NCBI RefSeq assembly: GCF_014841135.1
Contig: NZ_JACYTN010000017.1
Location: forward strand, 1-64,000
Origin: Paenibacillus arenosi
GTDB lineage: Bacteria > Bacillota > Bacilli > Paenibacillales > Paenibacillaceae
DNA length: 64,000 nt
Direction of reading: 5' to 3'
The notes under the pieces were generated by a model. It saw only the letters and a list, made by a program, of their open reading frames with translations. It made no database searches and had not been told where the DNA came from. A program made the translations under genes and the position numbers. Each line of letters opens with the position of its first letter. Within the stretch, counting starts at the first letter, position 1. This document shows positions 16,169-25,492 of the stretch, one piece after another.

Positions 16169-19087
16169 ATGCCCTATTCTGGTAAAACAAACTGGAAATA
16201 TGATGAGATCGTAAGAGAGACAGATTTAAATCGTATTGAGCAAGGATTAGTCGACGCTCATCAAGTCATAGATAGTTTACCATCCTTTAATGAGGTTGCG
16301 ATCACATCACCTATTATGAATGGAGTTAATGTAATTACAACCGATATGGCCAGTCCATTGGCGATTGAAGTTAAAGGTAATATATTGACAAATATTTTAA
16401 AGGACTACGGAACGATAAAAGATAACAATGGAGATGGAATTGCGGATGGACCATGGCGGACCTCTCCTGTTGGTGATGGGAAATTTACAGTTCAAAATGG
16501 GTATCAGAAAATAGAATCAGTAACCACAGATACAAAAATCAACGAACGGTACATAGCGACGAATCACTCCGCTGGTCATTTTAGCGTGAAGGCGGGCGAA
16601 AAGTTTGTCATGATCGCTGATGTAGAGACTGACGGTGTATCCAATGCAAGGATTTCCTGTACTCTTGGAACTGGAAACGGTTCATTTGATGCAATAACTA
16701 CGACAAGCAGGACGATTTTCGGGAAAGGTGCAGTATCTTCAGATGCCAGCAATGCTTATGTGGCGGCTGCTAATAGGAACGGGGTTGGTGTAGTTGGTTG
16801 GGTTGCATTCAAAGATATCTCTTTGTACAAAGTTTCGGATGAAATTTATAACGCGATTGGAGTAACGATCAACGAGAGTAACATTCGACAGTATCTACCT
16901 CAATTAGATGGAACGAAGTGTATTGAGGGTGTCTCCATTACTAAGCGTGGTAAAAACTTGTTACCACCTTTTTCAAAGTGGGATACGAAGGGTGCTCCTA
17001 TTACGATCAAATCTTCATACGATGCAAGTGTGATTTTATCGTCCGATAAACGTGTACTAAGTTTAGTAGTAGCAGTGATGAAAAATACAACATACACACT
17101 ATCAGCCAAGCATAATGCAATGATTGCTGTATATGGTACTCCAGTCTTAAGTGGCGGTGCTATTGTCCACTATACGAAGGCACAAACCGTGACGTTTAAT
17201 TCTGGTAATCGTGAGTCAGTTACTATTTTGTTTAGTCCAGATTCTATGCCCGATGGAACTTACGAAATTGCCGATACAATACTTAGTCTTGGTTCTAGTG
17301 TTGAGCCGTTTGAACCGCAAAACGATGATACGGTTGTGCTGCCTACTACACTTGCAAAACTAGGGAATGTTACAGATCGCCTTTATTGGCGTGACGGCGC
17401 GTGGAAGGTACAGAAATCGATTAAACGAGACTTTGTGCTTGATGGCTCATTAAATTGGTCCCAAAGTGGACAAGCTTCAGGTGTCAAGCGGCTTGTTGTT
17501 CCGACTACTCCAAAAGGCTCTCCATCGTTAGGGAGCATACTGGTATCCACTAGATATGATGGTAAAGAAATTTTGCATCAAACCACTGCTGCTTTTTTGC
17601 CAGACACTAACCAAATAACCGCAGATGGCGTTTATCACATCGTTATACCAAACAATCTTAGTGGATGGGTTGATACGATAGATCCGACTGCTGCAGAGGC
17701 AAAAGCATGTATGAACGGTTGGATGGCTACAGCCAATAACGGCAGCGCCTACACATCTTGGGTATCAATACTTGACGGTAGTGTTGCTCCTACAAATACA
17801 GTAGCCTGGGTGTCCGTAAATAAAGCTAAGGGTTGGAAAGGCTGGGCTGAGGTTAGCTATGTGCTTGCTGCTCCAGTAGAAGAGCAGATAAGCGTTGGGG
17901 GATTAGCTCTGCATAGTGGAGTCAACCAAATAGAGGTTGATACAGGATATTATCGCAATGCGGCTGGGCAAATGGAACGGACCGCATCTGCAAATATTAC
18001 ACATGCTACTGCTTCATATGTTATCGGGATTAGCGGAGTATTATCAGACACCGTCCAGAATGTTGCTGATAACATGGCACAAGATGCACGGCAAGATGAC
18101 TGGTTGCTGTTAAACGAAGCAAAGACTGCTGATGTCCGACATGATTTAGATTTGCATACTACGGATAGTGATCTACACGTTACAGCAGTAAAGCAAGCAG
18201 TTTGGGATGCTAAAGAAACGCCTGCTGGCGCGCAAGCAAAAGCAGATGGAGCACTCGCAGCGGCCAAAACACATGCGGATACGAAAGAAACACCAACAGG
18301 GGCACAGACCAAGGCTAATCAAGCTGAGCAACGTGCTAAAGATGCAAGTTTGCCAAGAGGCGGTGGAAGATTATCCGGTCCTCTAGGTATCGGAACCGAT
18401 CCAGCCATCACGCTTGCTATTGGTGACGGTGATACTGGGTTTAATTGGGCACGCGATGGCGAATTTAATGTTATGGCAAATAACGTGAAAGTGGGACATG
18501 TAAACGCACAAGGTATCCATATCGACAGAGACATCGTTTTGCGCGGAACAACCCAAGCAGCCGTCAGATTGAATGGTCAAACACTAGAATATTGGAATGG
18601 AAGTGAGTGGAAATCAGTGGGTGGTGGGGTATATGTCGCAAGTCATACAGTTAGACATACTTTTCCGGAATGGACGAGCACTCAAGAATATCAATATATG
18701 TTAGTAGGAAAGTTTGTACCCGTTACAACTGGTGAAATCGTTATACGAGCCGAGGTACAAGCGACGTATTCATATGGCGGGAGACTTTATGTGGATCAAT
18801 CCAGTATAAGTCTTGATTATAACACGCCTAGTGCGGGGGGGATGAGCCATACAAATAATGGAGGATCGACTCACCACGCCGCTATTGATTGGAGAATACC
18901 GCTAGGTACAGTAATGGGATACCCGAGAGTGAGCTATAGAATGGGTGAAATTATTAATACGAATAACACCACTGGATATGTATGGGTAGAGAAGGTTTAC
19001 CACATTTTAAATCCTACACCTATATACTTTTTTATTGAAAGGGCACGCATCAGAAACTTGACAATTAGTTACGACACAGCGTATTAA
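16169..19087 (+). CDS. Tail fibre protein 1
   Basis: This 972-residue protein follows GGGAGGTG. The first 45 residues (YSGKTNWKYDEIVRETDLN) form a short conserved attachment segment seen in Firmicute phage fibres. The next 600 are beta-rich domains with jelly-roll-like stretches and repeated WRDGAWKV and GWVAFKDISLYK motifs. Residues 690-730 are Ala/Lys-rich helix (coiled-coil shaft) and the C-terminal 200 are a distinct knob. It is paralogous to the fibre at 19511-22741 for most of residues 1-650. It most likely recognises the host surface. Confidence 0.85.
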   Translation: MPYSGKTNWKYDEIVRETDLNRIEQGLVDAHQVIDSLPSFNEVAITSPIMNGVNVITTDMASPLAIEVKGNILTNILKDYGTIKDNNGDGIADGPWRTSPVGDGKFTVQNGYQKIESVTTDTKINERYIATNHSAGHFSVKAGEKFVMIADVETDGVSNARISCTLGTGNGSFDAITTTSRTIFGKGAVSSDASNAYVAAANRNGVGVVGWVAFKDISLYKVSDEIYNAIGVTINESNIRQYLPQLDGTKCIEGVSITKRGKNLLPPFSKWDTKGAPITIKSSYDASVILSSDKRVLSLVVAVMKNTTYTLSAKHNAMIAVYGTPVLSGGAIVHYTKAQTVTFNSGNRESVTILFSPDSMPDGTYEIADTILSLGSSVEPFEPQNDDTVVLPTTLAKLGNVTDRLYWRDGAWKVQKSIKRDFVLDGSLNWSQSGQASGVKRLVVPTTPKGSPSLGSILVSTRYDGKEILHQTTAAFLPDTNQITADGVYHIVIPNNLSGWVDTIDPTAAEAKACMNGWMATANNGSAYTSWVSILDGSVAPTNTVAWVSVNKAKGWKGWAEVSYVLAAPVEEQISVGGLALHSGVNQIEVDTGYYRNAAGQMERTASANITHATASYVIGISGVLSDTVQNVADNMAQDARQDDWLLLNEAKTADVRHDLDLHTTDSDLHVTAVKQAVWDAKETPAGAQAKADGALAAAKTHADTKETPTGAQTKANQAEQRAKDASLPRGGGRLSGPLGIGTDPAITLAIGDGDTGFNWARDGEFNVMANNVKVGHVNAQGIHIDRDIVLRGTTQAAVRLNGQTLEYWNGSEWKSVGGGVYVASHTVRHTFPEWTSTQEYQYMLVGKFVPVTTGEIVIRAEVQATYSYGGRLYVDQSSISLDYNTPSAGGMSHTNNGGSTHHAAIDWRIPLGTVMGYPRVSYRMGEIINTNNTTGYVWVEKVYHILNPTPIYFFIERARIRNLTISYDTAY

Positions 19088-19098
19088 GGAGAAGTCTT

Positions 19099-19401
19099 AT
19101 GAAATATGTAGTTTTTTATAAGCCCGATGGAGCATACATTGGCTATTTACCAACAATTACAGTTAAATCCTCTTACGATGGATTAGATTTTCTAGTTTTA
19201 AGGACTCTACCCACAGAGATATCAAATACGCCAGCGGATAAACTGATCTACATAGATGTTGTGAATAAAAAAGTGATATTGGTTAATAAACCCCCAGAAG
19301 ATCCAAAACCAGCAACAGCAGAGGAGGAAATTGAGCAGCTCAAACGGTCAGTGGCTGAACTTACGGCGATGCTGATATCTCAACAAAATAAACGAAATTA
19401 A
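19099..19401 (+). CDS. Small tail-fibre-associated protein
   Basis: This 100-residue protein follows AAGGAG and lies between the two fibre genes. An N-terminal beta part begins MKYVVFYKPDGAYIGYLPT. After a Pro-rich linker (VNKPPEDPKPATAEEE) comes a C-terminal helix with heptad spacing (about 74-100) suited to a coiled coil. Placement suggests a fibre assembly chaperone or XkdX-like accessory. I do not recognise the family. Confidence 0.65.
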   Translation: MKYVVFYKPDGAYIGYLPTITVKSSYDGLDFLVLRTLPTEISNTPADKLIYIDVVNKKVILVNKPPEDPKPATAEEEIEQLKRSVAELTAMLISQQNKRN

Positions 19402-19440
19402 CAAGTTCTAATAAGATGAGCGCTTTTTGTGTGATGAGGT

Positions 19441-19475
19441 CAGCCAATCATTTTGGGTGGCTATTTTTTTGTGCC
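19441..19475 (+). terminator. Weak terminator between the two tail fibres
   Basis: A short stem AGCCA/TGGCT is followed by A and a run of seven T residues. Five base pairs make it weak. It would partly separate fibre 2 from the operon. Confidence 0.45.
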
Positions 19476-19510
19476 TTTAAGTGATGGCGATAGAATTAAG
19501 GAGGTATAGT

Positions 19511-22500
19511 ATGGCCTACGCGGGTAAAACAAATTGGAAATATGACGAGTTAGTAAAAGAGACAGATTTAAACCGTATCGAGCAAGGGTTAGTTGACGCT
19601 CATAAAGTCATTGATGGTCTTCCATCATTTAATGAGGTTACGATCACATCACCTATTATGAATGGAGTTAATGTAATTACAACTGATATGGCAAGTCCGT
19701 TAACGGTGGATATCGAGGGTATGACATTAACGAACATTACAAAAGACTATGGCACTATTAAAGATGTCAATGGTGATGGCATTGCAGATGGTCCTTGGCG
19801 TGCTCCATCTACAGGCGAAGGTAAATATACAGTAGAAAACGGGTATCAGAAAATAGAGTCACTATCAACGGACAAGAAGATTGATGAACGGTATATCGCA
19901 ACTCATAACCCTATAGGACACTTTACCGTTAAAACTGGGGAAAAATTTGTCCTAATAGCTGATGTTTTATCTGATGGTACATCTAACGCCCGATTATCTT
20001 TCTCATTGGGGACGGGTAATGGTACGTTTTACGCAAATACCTTGACAAGTAGAACTATCTATGGAAAAGGTACGGCTACCGTAGACGCTGCCAATGCTTA
20101 TGTGGCCGCAGCAAACCGGAACGGAGTTGGTGTGGTTGGTTGGGTTGCTTTTAAAAATATTTCGTTATATAAGATATCCGACGAGCTTTACAACGCAATT
20201 GGCACAACAATTAACGAAAATAATATTCGTCAGTATTTTCCGCATTTAGAGGGAACAAAGCATATTGCAGGTGTTTCGCTTACTAAGAAAGGGAAAAATA
20301 TCTATACAGGAGAGATTGATAGAACTAGCGGTAATGCAACGTACACAAGAATACCGAGTGGTATCGAAATTAATTCCGGCGGAAGCATTTACAATTTTGC
20401 TCGAAGTATTGCTTATAAAGTTAAGCAGAACACTCAATATACAATAAGTTACGAAGCTGAAAATCTATCAGGAGACGACCCGCCAGCAATTGCAGTCCGA
20501 AAATCTGACGGAGGGGTACTAACGCCATTTATTATGGGTGCTGGTAAAAAGAAGTATACTTTTAATACAGCTAACGAGACAGAAATCTTACTATTTATTT
20601 ATGGATCGGTTGAGTCTAGTGCCAAACAAACAAAAAGATATAAGTTTATTCAGTTGGAAGCAGGAAGCGAAGCATCTCACTATGAATCTCCAAACGACGA
20701 AAGTGTTGTCCTGCCTGTAACAATTGCAAAACTAGGAACTATTGCAGACCGTATTTACTGGCGTGATGGCTCATGGAAGGTATTGAGGTCGATCCAGCGA
20801 GAATTCATGCTTGACGGATCATTAGATTGGTATAACAACGGAAAATTTGCGGGTGTCAAGCGACTTGTGGTTCAAACAGCTCCAAAAGGGTCAATTTCGG
20901 GTGGTATAGTTGCTACTAGATACGATGGTAAAGAAATGCTGAACCAGACAACCGCAGGTGGAGTGACAGATACAATCCAAATTTCAGGAGATGGTTTGTT
21001 TCATATCGTTATCCCCAACAACCTTAGTGGATGGATCGATGCTATTGATCCAACTGTTGCTGCAGCGAAGGCGCTCATGAATGGTTGGATGGCGTCGGCT
21101 AACAACGGCAGTGCTTATACATCGTGGGTATCGATACTTGACGGTAGCGCACCTACAACAAATACTGTAGCGTGGGTGTCCGTAAATAAAGCCAAGGGTT
21201 GGAATGGTTGGGCTGAAGCTAGTTACATTCTTGCTAATCCAATAGAGGAACAAATAAGCGTCGGAGGATTGGCTTGGCATGCTGGAGCTAATCAAATTGA
21301 AGTCGATACAGGTTATTATCGTAATGATGAAGGTCAGATCGTAAAGATTGCATCTGCAAACGTCATTAATGCTACCGCATCATATACGACAGGGATTAGT
21401 GGAGTATTATCAGACACAGTTCAAAATGTCGCTGATAACATGGCACAAGATGCACGGCAAGATGATTGGTTGTTGTTAAACGAGGCTAAGACTGTTGATG
21501 TTCGTCATGACTTGAACCAGCATGCTGCTGATATAACAGCACACATCCTGTATGCTGCAGCAACAGGGGGAGCTAATACGTATGCTGTTACACTTGCTCC
21601 GATAATCAAATCATATGTTGAGGGTATGGCTGTGGCAGTAAAGATTAATGTTCAAAATACAGCAGCATCCACGCTTAATGTTAACGGATTAGGAGCTAAG
21701 GCAATCAAACGATCCAATGGCAGTGATGTAATATCAGGCATGCTCAAAGTCGGTAGTGTCCATACCATGCGTTATAACGGCGTAAATTTTATATTACAGG
21801 GTGAAGGGGGGGAATATGGAACGGCAGTTGCTGGTGATGTCGTAGCCCCTAAAACCGTCGGTACAGATAATGGATTAGTGATTGGTACGATGATTGATCG
21901 ACCAAGCGTCATTAAGCCAGAGTCCTACGGACACAACACTGCATCAAATATATCGTACTTTAGAATACCACATGGCGCATATCGACAAAGTGAAGGATCA
22001 GGGTTCCCCGAGTTATGGGTTACTCAAGCTGATTGCCGCCCAGAAAACATTATTAACGGCATGGTAATTAATAATACTAGAGGTACGGCAGTCAGGGCGC
22101 AGGGTAATGCAGCAGCTCATGATGTTTTACAGGGCAGAACTTTCACATCTGGGATAAACAATGCTGTACAGACGGGCACGATGGCAGAATTCTCAGGTGG
22201 TCACATTCCGTCAACAGCGCATACCGTTTGGGAAGGAGACCGTGCATTTTTCCAACCTACAGCGGGTGCGTACCGTGGTGATGTGTGGGTTACAGCTCCT
22301 GCCCCGAACTTCAGAGCCGAGCACATCCGAGCAGGTGTTAATATCCTAGGGGTTAATGGTACGTTGCAAGTTGGTAAACGCGTTGCAGAACGTGATATAG
22401 GATTTAACAAGGATCGTATATCTTGTGGTGGGAACTATGCTACTGCTTATTTTTCATCAGGTGATTTAGGTTTCACACCGAGTCGCGTGTACGGGTATTA

Positions 22501-22741
22501 CCGTTGCGGTTTTTCTGACCAGTGGCGCACCCCGATGCACGTCACATTGTCTAGCTTACATGAAACTTACGTCGAAAGTGATTGGGGTAAATTCCAGTTC
22601 TTTTTGCATATGTTCCCAAATGAAAACGGTGATGTAGGCAGATTAGTTTTGGGGTATACCGCTAACAACTGTCCAAGTGTACATTTTTTGAATGATCAAT
22701 CAGGGACGGTTAATGGGTTGAAGCTCACATTTATCGAGTAG
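19511..22741 (+). CDS. Tail fibre protein 2 (paralogue of fibre 1)
   Basis: This 1076-residue protein starts at ATG 19511 right after AAGGAGGTATAGT; the frame extends 30 bases upstream but without a Shine-Dalgarno site. The N-terminal 250 residues and the 450-650 region are close to fibre 1, even at DNA level (compare 16290-16350 with 19632-19692). The segment around 270-400 and the C-terminal 380 residues differ. Those carry a beta-helix-like stretch, AVKINVQNTAASTLNVNG, and a new knob. It is probably an alternative or second receptor-binding fibre. Confidence 0.85.
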   Translation: MAYAGKTNWKYDELVKETDLNRIEQGLVDAHKVIDGLPSFNEVTITSPIMNGVNVITTDMASPLTVDIEGMTLTNITKDYGTIKDVNGDGIADGPWRAPSTGEGKYTVENGYQKIESLSTDKKIDERYIATHNPIGHFTVKTGEKFVLIADVLSDGTSNARLSFSLGTGNGTFYANTLTSRTIYGKGTATVDAANAYVAAANRNGVGVVGWVAFKNISLYKISDELYNAIGTTINENNIRQYFPHLEGTKHIAGVSLTKKGKNIYTGEIDRTSGNATYTRIPSGIEINSGGSIYNFARSIAYKVKQNTQYTISYEAENLSGDDPPAIAVRKSDGGVLTPFIMGAGKKKYTFNTANETEILLFIYGSVESSAKQTKRYKFIQLEAGSEASHYESPNDESVVLPVTIAKLGTIADRIYWRDGSWKVLRSIQREFMLDGSLDWYNNGKFAGVKRLVVQTAPKGSISGGIVATRYDGKEMLNQTTAGGVTDTIQISGDGLFHIVIPNNLSGWIDAIDPTVAAAKALMNGWMASANNGSAYTSWVSILDGSAPTTNTVAWVSVNKAKGWNGWAEASYILANPIEEQISVGGLAWHAGANQIEVDTGYYRNDEGQIVKIASANVINATASYTTGISGVLSDTVQNVADNMAQDARQDDWLLLNEAKTVDVRHDLNQHAADITAHILYAAATGGANTYAVTLAPIIKSYVEGMAVAVKINVQNTAASTLNVNGLGAKAIKRSNGSDVISGMLKVGSVHTMRYNGVNFILQGEGGEYGTAVAGDVVAPKTVGTDNGLVIGTMIDRPSVIKPESYGHNTASNISYFRIPHGAYRQSEGSGFPELWVTQADCRPENIINGMVINNTRGTAVRAQGNAAAHDVLQGRTFTSGINNAVQTGTMAEFSGGHIPSTAHTVWEGDRAFFQPTAGAYRGDVWVTAPAPNFRAEHIRAGVNILGVNGTLQVGKRVAERDIGFNKDRISCGGNYATAYFSSGDLGFTPSRVYGYYRCGFSDQWRTPMHVTLSSLHETYVESDWGKFQFFLHMFPNENGDVGRLVLGYTANNCPSVHFLNDQSGTVNGLKLTFIE

Positions 22742-22816
22742 AGGATCCATCTGGAGTACAAAGTTTAATTAACATCGATGGGGCTGGCGCATCGTTCCCC
22801 CTAAAACGATACAATA

Positions 22817-22846
22817 AAGCGTCATGCGCAGCATGAGCGCTATTTT
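22817..22846 (+). terminator. Terminator after tail fibre 2
   Basis: Stem arms AGCGTCATGC and GCATGAGCGCT pair with one bulge around a GCA loop, followed by ATTTTT. It ends the structural operon just before the lysis cassette. Confidence 0.8.
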
Positions 22847-22878
22847 TATGTCTAAAATTTGCAAGAGGAGATATGAAT

Positions 22879-23133
22879 ATGGACCCACAAACACAAATGC
22901 TAGCAGAAATTCGTGAACGGATCGTGCGTGTTGAGACGAAATTGGACTCGATGCATGATGTTTATGATACGGCGCTAGAGGCGAAAAATATTGGCTTGGA
23001 AGCGTCGCAATCGGTGAGGTCCGCGCATTACCGAATTGATCGCATTGATCGAACTATCTTTTGGCTAAGCACAACCGTAATTGGTGCCGTTATTTTGGCA
23101 CTTGTACGACTAGTATTAGACGGGAAGGTGTAG
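22879..23133 (+). CDS. xhlA: Hemolysin XhlA-like lysis protein
   Basis: This 84-residue protein starts at ATG 22879, eight bases after AGAGGAG; ATG 22873 is too close. An N-terminal coiled-coil segment IRERIVRVETKLDSM is followed by a single C-terminal membrane helix (TIFWLSTTVIGAVILALVRLVL), the XhlA layout. It is the first gene of the lysis cassette and would help the holin and amidase. Confidence 0.85.
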   Translation: MDPQTQMLAEIRERIVRVETKLDSMHDVYDTALEAKNIGLEASQSVRSAHYRIDRIDRTIFWLSTTVIGAVILALVRLVLDGKV

Positions 23134-23136
23134 GGA

Positions 23137-23382
23137 ATGGACATCACGATGTCAAATGATATTATGGCGCTTGCTGCGCTCGTGGCGGCATACGTTGGTG
23201 TAGCCCGTGGCTTCGGATTGAAAGATAAATGGACGCATGTAGCAGCTGTCTTTGTGGCAGCTGTTTTTATTTTAGTGCCAGAATCCATTCAGCAGAAGCT
23301 AATCCTGATTTCGGTAGTAGGGTTATCCGCTACAGGAGCTTATCAATTTTCCAAGAAGAAAGGAAATGATAGTCATGGTTAA
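23137..23382 (+). CDS. Phage holin
   Basis: This 81-residue protein has two hydrophobic segments (about 9-24 and 35-50), a third weaker one near 55-70, and a basic C-terminus KKKGND. It sits between the XhlA-like gene and the amidase, so it is the holin that permeabilises the membrane for amidase release. The family resembles phage holins of Paenibacillus and Bacillus prophages. Its end overlaps the amidase start. Confidence 0.8.
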   Translation: MDITMSNDIMALAALVAAYVGVARGFGLKDKWTHVAAVFVAAVFILVPESIQQKLILISVVGLSATGAYQFSKKKGNDSHG

Positions 23383-24136
23383 GTTAATTGTCTGGGATGC
23401 TGGTCACGGAGGTAAAGACCCTGGAGCAGTAGCGAATGGGATAAAAGAAAAGGATATTGCACTGCATATCGCGAATGAGGCGGCTCGTAGATTGGAAGCA
23501 CGATATGAGGGAGTAAGCTGTCTTCTTACTCGATCTAATGATGTGTATTTGGCATTATCTGAGCGTACAAACAAAGCCAATGCGGCTAAGGCTGACTTGC
23601 TTGTTTCTGTTCACTGCAATGCAGGAGGTGGAGCGGGTGGTTTTGAATCTTTTATTTATAACGGAATAAGTAAAGGACAGTCGGCTACATCTAATTTTCA
23701 AAGTGCGGTGCATACCGAGATAATGAAGCGCTTAACGCCGCTCGGTATTAATGATCGCGGACAAAAACGCGGTGATCTGCATATGTGTCGTGAATCGAAA
23801 ATGCCAGCGGTATTGACGGAGAATCTATTTGTCGATGTTGCGTCAGATGCAGGTAAACTGAAGCAAGATGTAGTTCTAGAAGCATTAATTGAAGGTCATG
23901 TAGAAGGAGTTGCTGCCTATTTAAAGCTGACTGCGATGAACAATAAGCAGCCTCAGAAACAACAGGGCAAGCCCACAAGCTCACATAAAGCGATTAAAAT
24001 TAATGTTAATGGCAAGGTAGTAAATAACGGCATTGAAATTGATGGTGTCACGTATGCGCCTGTCAGAAGCCTAGCCGAACAGCTTGGTGCGCAGGTGGTA
24101 TGGGATGGCGACAAAGTATCCGTATTAACGAAATAA
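23375..24136 (+). CDS. Endolysin: N-acetylmuramoyl-L-alanine amidase with copper-amine-oxidase-like C-terminal domain
   Basis: This 253-residue protein starts at ATG 23375, ten bases after AAGGA. Residues 1-180 are an Amidase_3 domain: WDAGHGGKDPGAV (zinc His), KDIALHIANEAARRLE, LLVSVHCNAG (zinc His) and TENLFVD (catalytic Glu). After a Gln/Lys/Pro linker, residues 205-253 (INVNGKVVNNGIEIDGV) form a copper amine oxidase N-terminal-like repeat, common in Paenibacillus cell-wall proteins. No signal peptide is present, so release depends on the holin. It hydrolyses the amide bond between muramic acid and the stem peptide. Confidence 0.92.
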   Translation: MVKLIVWDAGHGGKDPGAVANGIKEKDIALHIANEAARRLEARYEGVSCLLTRSNDVYLALSERTNKANAAKADLLVSVHCNAGGGAGGFESFIYNGISKGQSATSNFQSAVHTEIMKRLTPLGINDRGQKRGDLHMCRESKMPAVLTENLFVDVASDAGKLKQDVVLEALIEGHVEGVAAYLKLTAMNNKQPQKQQGKPTSSHKAIKINVNGKVVNNGIEIDGVTYAPVRSLAEQLGAQVVWDGDKVSVLTK

Positions 24137-24224
24137 TGATTTTTTCGAAGGAAGGATCAGCAAGCTAGCTTTAGCATAAGTGTTATCATCCTACCTATTA
24201 CCTAATGCTTGCTATGCAAACACA

Positions 24225-24263
24225 GAAAAGGCTCAAGTAAACGGTTTTAGCATACTTGAGCCT
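24225..24263 (-). terminator. Terminator of the minus-strand membrane-protein pair
   Basis: A perfect 11-bp inverted repeat (24229-24239 with 24253-24263) is followed on the minus strand by TTTTC. It lies just beyond the end of the gene at 24297 and also separates it from the prophage lysis genes. Confidence 0.8.
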
Positions 24264-24296
24264 CACTCTGGAGAAGTAGTTACCACTTCACTTCGG

Positions 24297-24644
24297 TTAT
24301 GGGGACGTAAGCCAGCCAATCAAGACGAACATCAGCATAAATTGCAACAATGCCAACGTATACATCACTCGCCAACTTCTACGCTGCTGCGGTGGTACGT
24401 GATCGAAGTTATATCCAATCTGTTTTTCGAATTTGAACACTTGATAGAGATAAATATTCAGCCCGAATGGCAGTAATCCGCCTATGAGAGCCCACCACCA
24501 AGACTTTTCTTGTTGATACATATATCGTGCAATATAAAGTTGGGAGAGGAGTATGGCAGCACAGAGGCAGAAAAATAGTACTAGAAAGTCTTCTCCGCTA
24601 TAGGCTTCACTACGCATGAACCCCGCCTTATATTCTTCAATCAT
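24297..24644 (-). CDS. Small membrane protein, unknown function
   Basis: This 115-residue protein is read from ATG 24644 (or 24647), behind GGGGTGG. It has three hydrophobic segments (about 16-38, 49-67 and 93-112) with a Trp-rich turn QEKSWWWALIGG. The start overlaps the stop of the upstream DUF1361-like gene, so they are co-translated. No family recognised. A partner membrane subunit is possible. Confidence 0.65.
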   Translation of the reverse strand: MIEEYKAGFMRSEAYSGEDFLVLFFCLCAAILLSQLYIARYMYQQEKSWWWALIGGLLPFGLNIYLYQVFKFEKQIGYNFDHVPPQQRRSWRVMYTLALLQFMLMFVLIGWLTSP

Positions 24645-25279
24645 CATTCTCCACCCCTTTTCTCGTTGCGCCCGAACATCCACACGATAATAGCTTGCAA
24701 CACGGTCATCCAGAAAATAAATAATAGTGCATTTTGATCTAGGGAGTACCAGACACGCTCAATTAATGACCATGGCTCTGTAAACAAGTGGATCGAGTGA
24801 AAGCGCAAAAATCGGCCAATGAAGATGCCAAAGCTAGTAAGTAGTAGAAATACACACATCCCGAACGTGACCGTGCTTGCTCGCAATTGGAACGATTGCA
24901 GTAAACGACGGACCTGGTCTGTCATTAGAACATAGAAGCAGATGGCCAGCAATACACCGCTCACTAATACGAAAAAGTTCCACCACTCCATCACAACGAT
25001 TCCTTGACGGTAGTTAAAATCAAATCTTTTTAAATGAATGAGATCGGTGACGACATAGAATACATTGGGTGACATAAGAATGAAAATGAGATAGAAAAGA
25101 AAACTGATAGGTAGTTCTCTTTTTGATTGTACTTTGAATAACGGCAGTAAATAGGAAAGCTCTAGTGCTGCAAAAGCAAGAAACAGATTGAATGTCATAA
25201 ATGAATAAGCCGTATCAAAATAGAGCAGCATTCCTACGTATAAGAAAAAGCCGAGTCGTGCTCTCGAACGAATGTGCAT
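24644..25279 (-). CDS. DUF1361-like integral membrane protein
   Basis: This 211-residue protein starts at 25279 behind AGGAG; the frame is open further upstream but without a ribosome site. It has six or so membrane helices. FILMSPNVFYVVTDLIHLKRF near 72-92 is the family-like PN..Y..TD..H block of DUF1361 proteins. Function is unknown. It forms a two-gene unit with the downstream small membrane protein. Confidence 0.72.
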   Translation of the reverse strand: MHIRSRARLGFFLYVGMLLYFDTAYSFMTFNLFLAFAALELSYLLPLFKVQSKRELPISFLFYLIFILMSPNVFYVVTDLIHLKRFDFNYRQGIVVMEWWNFFVLVSGVLLAICFYVLMTDQVRRLLQSFQLRASTVTFGMCVFLLLTSFGIFIGRFLRFHSIHLFTEPWSLIERVWYSLDQNALLFIFWMTVLQAIIVWMFGRNEKRGGE

Positions 25280-25422
25280 AAGGTTATCTCCTTTACTTGT
25301 AATACGATAATAGTACTGACAAATAATAAGCTGTTCTACTCTATTAATCAAACCATGGTTAATATATCGATAACATGTTAGTGTGTCCTTTACATTATTG
25401 TAAGAGCTGGTAGCCGTTGATA

Positions 25423-25450
25423 TTGACAACATGTAAATATCCATTACATT
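25423..25450 (+). promoter_or_regulatory. Putative sigma-A promoter of the secreted protein gene
   Basis: TTGACA at 25423-25428 and TACATT at 25445-25450 are separated by 16 bases, about 40 bases ahead of the TTG start at 25493. The -10 is imperfect. Confidence 0.45.
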
Positions 25451-25492
25451 TAAGAAGAAAGAACCTTATTTATCCACTTGGAGGTGTTGTTA

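Noticed and set aside
24180-24476. 98-codon plus-strand frame after the amidase.
   Set aside because: Its second half is the shadow of the minus-strand membrane gene, it spans that gene's terminator, and no ribosome site is seen.
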